DNA from: Caulobacteraceae bacterium
GTDB lineage: Bacteria; Pseudomonadota; Alphaproteobacteria; Caulobacterales; Caulobacteraceae
Direction: 5' to 3'
Assembly: GCA_947441065.1 (NCBI GenBank)
Contig: CANESI010000007.1
Location: 21,040 to 85,039 of the forward strand
DNA length: 64,000 nt
Numbering within the stretch: position 1 is the first letter of the stretch; every line of letters starts with the position of its first letter. The position numbers and the translations under genes were made by a program. The notes beneath the pieces were generated by a model, which did not search any database, had not been told where the DNA came from, and worked only from the letters and a program-made list of their open reading frames with translations. This document shows, piece after piece, positions 20,070 to 29,384 of the stretch.

Positions 20070-20975
20070 TTGCCTATGACTGGTTTTGATATTTCGGAAG
20101 GTTTGACCTTGGTTCAAGCTTGGACGGCCGCACGCCATCGGCTTGCCGCCGCCTCGATTGAAAGCCCGGTCATCGATGCGCGTCTGCTGCTCGAGGTCGC
20201 CGCCAGTGCCACCCGGACCGACATTGTCACCGATCCCTACCGGCCTCTCACCCCAGAGCAGATCAGGACCTATGATGGTTATCTAGCGCGCCGCGAAGCG
20301 CGGGAACCGGTCAGTCACATCATCGGCCGCAAGGGCTTTTGGACCCTCGAGCTGAAGGTCACGCCGGACGTTCTGACCCCGCGTCCCGACACGGAGGTCA
20401 TTGTTGATCTGGTGGTCAAGACCTCACCCATGGATAAGAAGGTTCGTATCCTTGATCTGGGCGTGGGTTCGGGGGCCATTATCCTCGCCATCCTCAACGA
20501 GCTGCCCTTGGCAGAGGGTATCGGCATCGATATTTCGCTTCCGGCCCTTGAGGTGGCGCGCGAGAATGCGGCGCGGGTCCTGCTGGAACATCGGGTGACC
20601 TTTGCCCATGCCAACTGGACCGAGGGCCAACAGGACGAGGCCTACGACATTGTGGTGTCGAACCCGCCCTATATCGCTACCGATGTCATAGCGACCTTGG
20701 AACCAGAGGTGCGTGACCACGAGCCGATGCTGGCCCTAGACGGCGGCGCAGACGGGCTCAATGTCTACCGATTGCTGGCCGGTGAGATCATGCGGGTCTT
20801 GAAGCCCGACGGCTGGTTCGCCATCGAAATTGGCTATGATCAGTCCAAATCGGTGGAGGCCTTGATGCGCGAGGCTGGGGCGCAGCGGGTCCGTACCGTC
20901 CGTGACCTCTCCAATCGCGACCGTGTTGTTACGGGCGTAAAAAATATCCTTGGAAAAGCTGTCACTATTGGCTAG
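20070..20975 (+). CDS. prmC: Peptide chain release factor N(5)-glutamine methyltransferase
   Basis: NPPY motif (VVSNPPYIATD); LTPRPDTEVIVD; ILDLGVGSGAIILAIL. Confidence 0.95.
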   Translation: MPMTGFDISEGLTLVQAWTAARHRLAAASIESPVIDARLLLEVAASATRTDIVTDPYRPLTPEQIRTYDGYLARREAREPVSHIIGRKGFWTLELKVTPDVLTPRPDTEVIVDLVVKTSPMDKKVRILDLGVGSGAIILAILNELPLAEGIGIDISLPALEVARENAARVLLEHRVTFAHANWTEGQQDEAYDIVVSNPPYIATDVIATLEPEVRDHEPMLALDGGADGLNVYRLLAGEIMRVLKPDGWFAIEIGYDQSKSVEALMREAGAQRVRTVRDLSNRDRVVTGVKNILGKAVTIG

Positions 20976-21251
20976 AGCATTAGTGTCTCCACCCAATAAG
21001 TCGGCGTTTAGGAGAAAGCGGTTGTTCAAACCCAATCGCCTCTGACCTCCGACAGACTCGGTCATCGCCAATGTCACCCTCGCTCATCGCGAAGGCCGTT
21101 GTCGACGGATAGGGGACAAGGAACCACCCACGTTTTCAAACAGGACATTCGGGGTTAGCCCCAGTCCCGACAGAGGCTTCAGCCCAAGGTCCCCTTATAA
21201 CGTCCCTCTTGGCCGTTCAGGCGTCCCGGCGAACCAGGTCACCGACAAGAT

Positions 21252-22334
21252 ATGAGAGATTTCAAAGGAATGAAGCGGCAGCGTGGCCGCGGTCGGCCCG
21301 GCGGTGGCAATACTGGCGGCGGTGGCAAGCCGCAGCAGAACGCCAACCGAGCCTTCGAATCCAATGGCCCTGATGGGGTCAAGATTCGCGGCCATGCCCA
21401 GCACGTCTTCGAAAAGTACCAGCAACTGGCCCGTGACGCGTCGTCAGCGGGTGACCGGGTTCTGGCCGAAAACTACCTGCAACATGCCGAGCACTATTTC
21501 CGGCTCCTGAGGGCGGTTCAGCCTCACCGCACGGCGGCTGAAATTCTCGGACGTGATTCGATTGCGTCGGGCTTCGACATCGATTTCGAAGATGAGAACG
21601 GCGACTATCCGGCAGAGACGCAGGAGGCTGAGGTCAGCGACGAGCAACCTCGCCCAGACCAGCGTCAAGACCAGCGTCAAGACCAGCGCCCCGATCAGCG
21701 ACCAGAGCCGCGTCAAGAGCAACCGCGTCAAGATATGCGTCAGGACCAACGCGGAGAGGGTCGCCAAGACCAGCCTCGCCGGGATCGTGACCGCAACTTT
21801 GGCCGCGACCGCGAACGCGAACCGCGCCAGCAGGGCGAACGTTTCCAACAGGGCGACCGTCCTCAAGGCGATCGGCCTCAAGGGGACCGCCCTCAGGGGG
21901 ACCGTCAGGACCGCCCAGAGCGTCAGGACCGGCCTGAGCGGCAAGATCGTCCGCAGGGCGAACGGTTCCAAGGGGACCGTGTCCAAGGGGATCGTCCAGA
22001 ACGTCCCTATCGTGATGATCGCCGTGAGCGCTATGAAAACCGCGAACGCTATAGCGAGCGGCCTTCCGATCCCTTGGCGGTCGTTGAGCCAGAGGCGACC
22101 CCTCTGACCCAACCGGCACCGATGCAAGAGGCATCGCCCGTCTTGCGCTCGCAGGACGGATCCACCAGCCATGCCCCTGCGTTCCTGCAGGCGCGTCCTG
22201 AGCCCTTAGCGGCCCCTACAGCCCCTGAGCCTGCGGGCCAAGGGCTGGAAGAGGTTAAGCCCAAGCCTCGGCGTGGTCGGCCACCGCGTAACCCTGAAGC
22301 AGCGAAACCATCGGGTTCGACGGACGAGGGCTAG
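21252..22334 (+). CDS. DUF4167 domain-containing protein with long Q/D/R-rich repetitive tail
   Basis: MRDFKGMKRQRGRGRPGGG...KIRGHAQHVFEKYQQLARDASSAGDRVLAENYLQHAEHYFRLL. Confidence 0.92.
   Translation: MRDFKGMKRQRGRGRPGGGNTGGGGKPQQNANRAFESNGPDGVKIRGHAQHVFEKYQQLARDASSAGDRVLAENYLQHAEHYFRLLRAVQPHRTAAEILGRDSIASGFDIDFEDENGDYPAETQEAEVSDEQPRPDQRQDQRQDQRPDQRPEPRQEQPRQDMRQDQRGEGRQDQPRRDRDRNFGRDREREPRQQGERFQQGDRPQGDRPQGDRPQGDRQDRPERQDRPERQDRPQGERFQGDRVQGDRPERPYRDDRRERYENRERYSERPSDPLAVVEPEATPLTQPAPMQEASPVLRSQDGSTSHAPAFLQARPEPLAAPTAPEPAGQGLEEVKPKPRRGRPPRNPEAAKPSGSTDEG
21649..22000 (+). repeat. In-frame coding tandem repeats (12-nt gaccagcgtcaa units; 15-nt GDRPQ units)
   Basis: Translates to DQRQDQRQDQR... 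and QGDRPQGDRPQGDRPQGDRQDRPERQDRPERQDRPQG. Confidence 0.85.
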
Positions 22335-22370
22335 ACCCTAGCCGATGACCTGAAGATGATCTTTGAAGCC

Positions 22371-22405
22371 AAGACCGGTCATCGTCCCTGACCGGTCTTT
22401 TCTTT
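22371..22405. terminator. Bidirectional intrinsic terminator between convergent genes
   Basis: AAGACCGGTCA-TCGTCCC-TGACCGGTCTT followed by TTCTTT; perfect 11-bp stem overlapping the stop codon of the M23 gene. Confidence 0.75.
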
Positions 22406-23749
22406 GTCAGGTTGGGATGGGTTCACCGAGGCAATGCGCGCGCCATTGCCCGACAGCATCTGGTCGATCCGATGTTTTTCGGCGCGGAAGGCGGCGAGGT
22501 TGCGACCAGAGAGGGCCGAGCCTTGCGGGATCTTCGCGCCCTTGGGGTTCAGCTTGGCCCCGTTGCGCATCACTTCGTAGTGCAGGTGCGGGCCAGTGGA
22601 TGCGCCGGTCGATCCGACATAGGCAATGACTTGGCCCTGACGCACGCGTGAGCCCGGGCGCAGTTTGGGCGACCAGCGGGACAGGTGGGCATAGGCGGTG
22701 GCCCAGCCGCCCGAATGCTGGATCTTGACCCAACGACCATAGCCGCCGTTCCAACGCACCTCTTTGACCACGCCGTCGCCGGCGGCGATCACGGGGGTGC
22801 CCGTACCGGCGCCGAAGTCTATGCCTTGGTGCATCCGGTTATAGCCCAGGATCGGATGGCGACGGACGCCAAAGCCCGAGGTCATGCGGGCCCCATCGAC
22901 GGGCGTGCGCAGCAGGAATCCTCTGATATTTTTGCCATTCTCATCGAAATATTGGGTCGGTGACTTGGCGTTTTCTTTGAAGCGATAGAAGCGGTTGGTG
23001 CCGCCATTGGCCTCGATCTCAGCATAGAGCAATTCGCCCGTCTCGACGGTACGGCCCGCTTCGGTCAGGGTGCGGTCAAAGACCATGCGGAAATTGTCAC
23101 CCGGTTGGATGTCGCGACTGAAATCCAGCTTGTGGCCGAACAGCTTGACGACCTGAGCGGTGAGGGCAGGGGTGGCCCCAGCCTGGGTGGCGCTTTCATA
23201 GAGCGAGCCCTGCATCTGGCCCTGAGCGACGGTGGTTTCAGACCGCAGTTTCTCTTCCAGTTCGCGCAGCTTGAGCGCGCCATCGAAGGTCCGCGAGAGG
23301 GTCAAGGCTGAGGCGGGGCCAGTGCGCATGGAGAGGCCGACCAGCCGCACGGGGCCGCGTTGGTCGCGCGGGCGAGCAATGGCGGCGTCAAAGGCAAGGC
23401 CTGCCTTGATATTGACCGTGTCGAAGGTTGAGCCAATGGCCTTGACCACTTCGCGCGCTTCGCTGTCGCTGACGCCTGCGCGGCGAACGGCGGCTTCGAA
23501 GGTCTCGCCCCGGCGAACCTCAACCGGGATATTTTCGGGGCGGCTATAGCCGGGTTGGGCTTCGGCCTGGGTGAAGGCCTCGTGCTGCAGTTCGCTCAGT
23601 TGCGCGGTTGCCTGTTGAACGGCCGCAGCGTTGCGGGTTTCAAAGGCGCTGAGCTGCCAAGCCAAGGCGAGGGCCGCCAAGCCAGCCACACCGACCACGA
23701 GCCGAGGGGCTAGCCGCACCGGGGTCCGTCTTGGATCGAATTCTATCAT
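22379..23749 (-). CDS. M23 family metallopeptidase (LytM-type endopeptidase)
   Basis: MTSGFGVRRHPILGYNRMHQGIDFGAGTGTPVIAAGDG; THLHYEV-like GPHLHYEVMRNG; start at 23749 preferred. Confidence 0.94.
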   Translation of the reverse strand: MIEFDPRRTPVRLAPRLVVGVAGLAALALAWQLSAFETRNAAAVQQATAQLSELQHEAFTQAEAQPGYSRPENIPVEVRRGETFEAAVRRAGVSDSEAREVVKAIGSTFDTVNIKAGLAFDAAIARPRDQRGPVRLVGLSMRTGPASALTLSRTFDGALKLRELEEKLRSETTVAQGQMQGSLYESATQAGATPALTAQVVKLFGHKLDFSRDIQPGDNFRMVFDRTLTEAGRTVETGELLYAEIEANGGTNRFYRFKENAKSPTQYFDENGKNIRGFLLRTPVDGARMTSGFGVRRHPILGYNRMHQGIDFGAGTGTPVIAAGDGVVKEVRWNGGYGRWVKIQHSGGWATAYAHLSRWSPKLRPGSRVRQGQVIAYVGSTGASTGPHLHYEVMRNGAKLNPKGAKIPQGSALSGRNLAAFRAEKHRIDQMLSGNGARIASVNPSQPDKEKTGQGR

Positions 23750-23834
23750 CGTCCCTCCTTGCGCGGGTGCGCGGTGCTTGGATCGGTGACCGAACTGAAC
23801 TCCCCTAGGGCCGCTCTGCCGCTCTCCGCAGGCC

Positions 23835-23849
23835 TTAACCAAAGATTAA
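23835..23849. promoter_or_regulatory. Candidate CtrA box upstream of M23 peptidase gene
   Basis: TTAACCAAAGATTAA = TTAA-N7-TTAA, 86 bp upstream of the start at 23749. Confidence 0.6.
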
Positions 23850-23986
23850 AACCGGGTGGCCGGATATTTGGCGACTCTGGCCGTCTTGTCACGGACAAAA
23901 TTGATTTTGGTCAAAGTGAGAGGACCAGCGATGGCGCCGCCTAACCGGAAGGACAAGCCGTCAGGGCCCTGCCCTCAAGACAGCCA

Positions 23987-24018
23987 TAAAAAACCCGCCT
24001 TGGGGAAGGCGGGTTCTT
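23987..24018 (-). terminator. Intrinsic terminator downstream of ctrA
   Basis: Minus strand AACCCGCCTT-CCCC-AAGGCGGGTT followed by TTTT; perfect 10-bp stem. Confidence 0.85.
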
Positions 24019-24047
24019 CTGGAGGTCCGTAATGCTGGGGTCTGGCC

Positions 24048-24749
24048 TTAGGCGGCGGAGACTTCGAGCATCTCGTTGGGATCGCGCAGGACATAGCCCC
24101 GGCCCCAGACCGTTTCGATATGGTGTTGGCCATTGGCTGCCGAGGCCAGCTTCTTGCGCAGCTTACAGATGAAGACATCGATGATCTTCAGTTCTGGCTC
24201 GTCCATGCCGCCATAGAGGTGGTTTAGGAACATTTCCTTGGTCAGGGTCGTGCCCTTGCGCAGGGAAAGCAGTTCCAGCATCTGATATTCTTTGCCGGTC
24301 AGGTGAACGCGCTGAGAGAAGACCTCGACGGTCTTGGCGTCCAGATTGACCGTAATTTCGCCGGTACGGATGACCGATTGGGCGTGGCCCTTGGAGCGAC
24401 GGACCACCGCATGGATGCGGGCGACCAGTTCATCCTTGTGGAAGGGCTTGGTCATATAGTCGTCGGCACCGCTGCCGAAGGTCTTGACCTTAGTATCGAT
24501 CTCCGAGGTGCCCGACAGGATCATGATCGGCGTGTTGATCTTCGCGACCCGAAGGGTGCGCAGAACGTCCATGCCGGACATATCGGGAAGGTTCAGATCG
24601 AGCAGGATCAGGTCGTAATCATAAATCTTGCCCAGATCGACGCCTTCTTCACCCAAATCGGTGGTGTAGACGTTGAAGCCCTCGGACTTGAGCATCAATT
24701 CGATGCTCTGCGCTGTCGCGCTGTCGTCCTCAATCAACAGTACGCGCAT
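24048..24749 (-). CDS. ctrA: Cell-cycle response regulator CtrA
   Basis: [47 protein letters not shown] linker; [19 protein letters not shown]; start at 24749 preferred over ORF start 24839. Confidence 0.97.
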   Translation of the reverse strand: MRVLLIEDDSATAQSIELMLKSEGFNVYTTDLGEEGVDLGKIYDYDLILLDLNLPDMSGMDVLRTLRVAKINTPIMILSGTSEIDTKVKTFGSGADDYMTKPFHKDELVARIHAVVRRSKGHAQSVIRTGEITVNLDAKTVEVFSQRVHLTGKEYQMLELLSLRKGTTLTKEMFLNHLYGGMDEPELKIIDVFICKLRKKLASAANGQHHIETVWGRGYVLRDPNEMLEVSAA

Positions 24750-24849
24750 CGACCCCTCCCCGCCCAAAGGCGGCTTCGCTTCGCGGAATGATAAAATCCG
24801 CCCCCAGTAAACTCTTAACCATATTTGCCTGCCATTCACTTACACTTGG

Positions 24850-24936
24850 TTAACTTTGATTGACCGACCATTTGGTTCTAGGGTGATTTGCAAAGCCCGC
24901 GCAAGGGCTGCGTTAACCATTTTATTTATTGGAATC
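24850..24936. promoter_or_regulatory. Putative ctrA regulatory region: degenerate CtrA site, TTAACC half-sites, GANTC (CcrM) site
   Basis: TTAACTTTGATTGAC at 24850-24864; TTAACC at 24913-24918; GAATC at 24932-24936. Confidence 0.4.
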
Positions 24937-25046
24937 ACAGACTTTTAATATCTGATGGGCTGGTGTTCACTCCCCTTTAAGGTCAAGGGTAGAAAATCGA
25001 ACCGACGAAAAAATTTTTTTGTCGTTAAATTTTAGAGGACCATAAA

Positions 25047-26384
25047 GTGCGCAACCTTGTGGCAGCTGTCGAGCGCATAGACCCGCTGGTGGTCTTTGGG
25101 CGCGTGGCGGCGGTCAATGGTTTGCTGATTGAGGCCAAGGGCGGGCTCACCCGTCTGGCCGTTGGCGCACGGGTTGAGATTACCCGCCTTCGCGATGTTC
25201 CTTTAGCCGCTGAAGTGGTCGGCTTTCGTGAGGCGAGGGCGCTGTTGATGCCCTTTGGTCCGGTCGAGGGCGTCGCGCCGGGGGCTGAGATTCGCATCCT
25301 CTCCGAGGGAGCCAATATTCGCCCGACCTTGGCCTGGCGCGGGCGGATCATTGATGCTTTTGGCGAGCCGATTGATGGCAAGGGTCCCTTGCCTCAAGGC
25401 CAGGTGCCCTATCCCTTGCGTGCGGCACCGCCGCCAGCCCATGCGCGTGGCCGGGTAGGAGAGCGGCTCGACCTGGGCGTTCGGTCCATGAACGTCTTTA
25501 CCACCTGCTGCCGGGGCCAGAGGCTTGGCGTCTTTGCCGGTTCGGGCGTCGGCAAGTCCGTGCTCCTGTCGATGCTGGCCAGAGAAGCAACCTGCGATGT
25601 GGTCGTGGTCGGCCTGATCGGCGAACGGGGCCGCGAGGTGCGGGAATTTATCGAAGAGACTCTCGGGGAAGCCGGTCTCGCGCGCGCTGTGGTGGTGGTT
25701 GCGACGTCGGATGAGCCCGCTCTAAAGCGTCGCCAAGCGGCCTATATGACCATGGCCGTGGCAGAGTTCTTCCGCGATCAGGATCAAGAGGTCCTGTGCC
25801 TGATGGATTCCGTCACCCGCTTTGCCATGGCCCAGCGCGAGATCGGACTGGCGGCAGGCGAGCCACCGACGACCAAGGGCTATACCCCGACCGTCTTTAC
25901 CGAATTGCCCAAGCTCCTTGAGCGGGCGGGACCGGGTCCCGTGCGGCCGGATGGGTCCGAAGGCGGTCCGATCACGGGCCTCTTTACGGTGCTGGTCGAT
26001 GGCGATGATCACAATGAGCCCATCGCTGATGCGGTGCGCGGTATTTTGGACGGTCACATCGTTATGGAGCGGGCCATTGCCGAGCGCGGCCGCTTCCCTG
26101 CCATCAATGTCTTGAAGTCGATCTCGCGGACCATGCCCGGCTGTCAGCGGCCCTATGAGCGCGAAATTGTCTCCAATGCCCGCCAAACCCTGTCGGCCTA
26201 TTCCAATATGGAAGAGTTGATCCGTATCGGGGCCTATCGCATGGGCACCGATCCTCAGATCGACCGCGCCATCCGCCTGAATCCCGCGCTTGAACAGTTT
26301 TTGGGACAGGATAAGGACGAGGCGACTTCGCTGGATGAGTGCTTCTCCTCGCTCGCCGACATCCTCAATCAGGATAGCGCATGA
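25047..26384 (+). CDS. fliI: Flagellar export ATPase FliI
   Basis: [59 protein letters not shown] start. Confidence 0.96.
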   Translation: MRNLVAAVERIDPLVVFGRVAAVNGLLIEAKGGLTRLAVGARVEITRLRDVPLAAEVVGFREARALLMPFGPVEGVAPGAEIRILSEGANIRPTLAWRGRIIDAFGEPIDGKGPLPQGQVPYPLRAAPPPAHARGRVGERLDLGVRSMNVFTTCCRGQRLGVFAGSGVGKSVLLSMLAREATCDVVVVGLIGERGREVREFIEETLGEAGLARAVVVVATSDEPALKRRQAAYMTMAVAEFFRDQDQEVLCLMDSVTRFAMAQREIGLAAGEPPTTKGYTPTVFTELPKLLERAGPGPVRPDGSEGGPITGLFTVLVDGDDHNEPIADAVRGILDGHIVMERAIAERGRFPAINVLKSISRTMPGCQRPYEREIVSNARQTLSAYSNMEELIRIGAYRMGTDPQIDRAIRLNPALEQFLGQDKDEATSLDECFSSLADILNQDSA

Positions 26385-26800
26385 GCCGCTGGGTCCAGTC
26401 CTTGATCCGCATCTCGGACTATGAGGTGCAGACCCTACAAAAGCGGCTGGCTGAGATTGTCGGGCGCCGGGTCGATGCTGAAATGCGCATCGTCATGTTG
26501 GAAGCGGAATCTGAAGCCGAAGCCCGTCACGCTGAGGCCGATGTCGAGGCAGGCTTTATGCAGCTTGGCTTCGCCCATGCGGTGCGGATGCGCAAGGCTG
26601 AGATCCAAATCACCATCGATGCCCTGCTGGTCGAAGAGACGGGCGCTCGCGATGCGCTGAGTGTCGCCTTTGAAGATCTCAAACGCTATGAGCACGTGGC
26701 CGAAGCGCAAAAGGTCAAGGCGGCCAAGCTGGAACAGCAGCGTGAGACGGCGGCGCTCGATGAGTTGGGGCTACGGCGCCCCCGTCAAGGACCGGGTTAA
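26381..26800 (+). CDS. fliJ: Flagellar FliJ-like protein
   Basis: Coiled-coil protein translationally coupled (ATGA) to fliI. Confidence 0.8.
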   Translation: MSRWVQSLIRISDYEVQTLQKRLAEIVGRRVDAEMRIVMLEAESEAEARHAEADVEAGFMQLGFAHAVRMRKAEIQITIDALLVEETGARDALSVAFEDLKRYEHVAEAQKVKAAKLEQQRETAALDELGLRRPRQGPG

Positions 26801-26804
26801 GAGA

Positions 26805-27158
26805 TTAGTCCTGATCGGCGGGGGTGCTGGCTTGGCGCATGGCGTGAAGATCGTCGCTGATCCGGAAAACGGCCAAATAGAATTCGCAAGCGGCGCGCCA
26901 GAGCAGGATCAGGGCACCGACCACCAAAAATCCACCGACCAGCACCGGCAAGGCAATCAGCAGTCCAGCGATTGTGCCATCGCGCAAGGCAAGACCGACT
27001 GCGCCGCCGACAATGGCGAAGGCCATCAGAGCGAGCAATCCAAGACCGGCCCAATAGATCAGATGCACAACCTCACGGGTCAGCAGCTTCTCGAAGGTCA
27101 GCATATTCCAAATCAGCGATTTCAGACTGGTCGACTTGGTTGTGATCGGCGCGCGCAT
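26805..27158 (-). CDS. DUF4282-like membrane protein
   Basis: LTFEKLLTREVVHLIYWAGLGLLAL...RAACEFYLAVFRISDDLHAMRQ. Confidence 0.7.
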   Translation of the reverse strand: MRAPITTKSTSLKSLIWNMLTFEKLLTREVVHLIYWAGLGLLALMAFAIVGGAVGLALRDGTIAGLLIALPVLVGGFLVVGALILLWRAACEFYLAVFRISDDLHAMRQASTPADQD

Positions 27159-27240
27159 GGTCAGTCCAGGATCTGGCGGTCATTTTCCGCCGGTTCTTCG
27201 CTATCAGGCACAGAGGCCGTCCGCAACGTTAAGGATGGCG

Positions 27241-29337
27241 CTAGATCTGGCCAACAGACTTCAACCTAGCGCGGTGATGGACTTCATTTTGTGACAGGAC
27301 CACGGTCTGGCCCCGGAACCGCTCAATAATGGAGCGAACATAGGGCCGGATGGTGGGGCCAGTGAGCAGGACGGCTGCGTCACCATTGATCGCTGCCCGT
27401 TCAAAATTCTCCCGAACTAGGCGGATGAAATCTTGTAGCTTCGACGGGGCCAAGGCCAGTTGCTTGTCATCGGCCGGACCAACCAGAGCGTCGGCGAAGG
27501 CATGTTCCCACTCTGGCGACAGGGTAATGATCGGCAGGGCCCCATCATCGCCCTTGTGCTGCCAGCAAAGCTGCTTGGCCAGACGCGCCCGGACCTGTTC
27601 GACCAGCAGAACGACCGAGCTATTGTGCGGTGCGGCTTCACCAATGCCTTCAAGGATGGTCGGCAGATCGCGGATCGACACCCGCTCCTTGAGCAGAGCC
27701 TGAAGAACGCGCTGAACAGTGGTTGCGCTAACCACGCTCGGGATCAGGTCGTCGACGAGCTTCTTTTGCTCGCCCGGCAGGTCCTTCAACAGCTTCTGGA
27801 CTTCGGAATAGGACAGAAGGTCCGTCATATTGTCCTTGAGGATCTCGGTCAGGTGCGTGGTCAAGACGGTGGCCGGATCAACGATGGTGTAGCCGCGGAA
27901 GGTGGCCTCTTCGCGCAGGCTCTCATCTACCCAGGTTGCGGGCAGGCCGAAGGCGGGTTCGAGCACATGTTCACCGGGCAGATCGACCTGACCGCCGCGA
28001 GGGTCCATGACCATCAAGAAGCCAATCCGAACCTCGCCGCCGCCCGCTTCCATCTCCTTGATACGGATCGAATAGCCCTGATTGGGCAGGCGCATATTGT
28101 CGAGAATACGCACCGACGGCATGACGAAGCCAAATTCGGAGGCTAGCGTCCGGCGCAGGGCGCGGATCTGGTCGGTGAGGCGGCGCCCTTCGAGGTCATT
28201 GATCAGATTCAGCAGGCCATAGCCCAGCTCAATCTTAACGTCGTCAATGGCCAAGGACCGGGCGATCGGTTCTTCCTCGTCCTCAATCGGACCGGCCGCA
28301 GTCCCTTCCTCACGTTCAGGCGCCATCGAGTCCTGCGAGCGACGCCACGACAAAATGCCCGCACCGATAGAGATCGCCGCAAAGGGCAGGATCGGCATAC
28401 CAGGGACCAGAGCAATGATGCCTGATGCTGCCGACACCATGCCAAGGCTGACCGGGTTCATGCTCAGCTGAGTAACCAGCGCAATGTCCGCTGCCCCTTC
28501 AACGCCCGCTTTGGACACGAGGAAACCGGCGGCCAGCGAGATGATCAGGGCAGGGATCTGGCTGACCAGACCATCACCGATGGTCATGATGGTGTAGGTT
28601 GAGGCCGCTTCACCGGCAGGTAGGCCGTGCTGGAAAACCCCAATCAATATGCCGCCAATAACATTGATGAAGGTAATGACCAGACCGGCGATAGCATCGC
28701 CGCGTACAAACTTCGACGCACCGTCCATGGCGCCGAAGAATGTGGATTCTTGCTCTAGCTCTTTGCGGCGCTTCTTGGCGACATTCTCATCAATCAAGCC
28801 CGACGACAGATCGGCATCGATGGCCATCTGTTTGCCGGGCATGGCGTCGAGGGTGAAGCGGGCCGCGACCTCGGCGATCCGGCCAGAACCCTTGGTAATG
28901 ACGATGAAATTGACCAAAACCAAGATGGCAAAGACGATCACGCCGATGATGAAGTTGCCTTGCATCATCAAGGCCCCGAAGGCGGCGATCACCTGACCTG
29001 CACCATGCACACCCTCATGCCCGTGGGCGAGGATCAGGCGGGTCGAGGCGACATTGAGCGCCAAACGATAGAGCGTCGCGACCAATAGAACCGTTGGAAA
29101 GGACGTGAAATCCAATGGCCGCTTGAGCAGGATGGCGGTCATAAGGATCAGGACCGAACTGCTGATCGAAATGGCGAGAAGCAAATCAAGCAGGACCGGC
29201 GGGACGGGGATGATCAGCAGGACGATGATCCCGACAACCCCCACGGCCATGATCACATCGCCACGGCTCAGCCAGCCCCAGACCTCTTTGGCCGTGGGGG
29301 CCGTTCCTGCGCGGGTATTGAGATCCAGTTGGGCCAT
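27241..29337 (-). CDS. flhA: Flagellar biosynthesis protein FlhA
   Basis: VVLLIIPVPPVLLDLLLAISI; FHIPP motif region; KGSGRIAEVAARFTLDAMPGKQMAIDADL. Confidence 0.97.
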   Translation of the reverse strand: MAQLDLNTRAGTAPTAKEVWGWLSRGDVIMAVGVVGIIVLLIIPVPPVLLDLLLAISISSSVLILMTAILLKRPLDFTSFPTVLLVATLYRLALNVASTRLILAHGHEGVHGAGQVIAAFGALMMQGNFIIGVIVFAILVLVNFIVITKGSGRIAEVAARFTLDAMPGKQMAIDADLSSGLIDENVAKKRRKELEQESTFFGAMDGASKFVRGDAIAGLVITFINVIGGILIGVFQHGLPAGEAASTYTIMTIGDGLVSQIPALIISLAAGFLVSKAGVEGAADIALVTQLSMNPVSLGMVSAASGIIALVPGMPILPFAAISIGAGILSWRRSQDSMAPEREEGTAAGPIEDEEEPIARSLAIDDVKIELGYGLLNLINDLEGRRLTDQIRALRRTLASEFGFVMPSVRILDNMRLPNQGYSIRIKEMEAGGGEVRIGFLMVMDPRGGQVDLPGEHVLEPAFGLPATWVDESLREEATFRGYTIVDPATVLTTHLTEILKDNMTDLLSYSEVQKLLKDLPGEQKKLVDDLIPSVVSATTVQRVLQALLKERVSIRDLPTILEGIGEAAPHNSSVVLLVEQVRARLAKQLCWQHKGDDGALPIITLSPEWEHAFADALVGPADDKQLALAPSKLQDFIRLVRENFERAAINGDAAVLLTGPTIRPYVRSIIERFRGQTVVLSQNEVHHRARLKSVGQI

Positions 29338-29384
29338 TCTGTCCTAAATCGTTCTAAGTCGCATATCGGGGGCGCTGTCGGCTC

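Noticed and set aside
21444-22172. 242-aa hydrophobic minus-strand ORF over the DUF4167 repeat region (and other open frames there)
   Set aside because: Tandem repeats with a unit length divisible by 3 keep several frames open; the hydrophobic look is the complement of Q/D/R codons.
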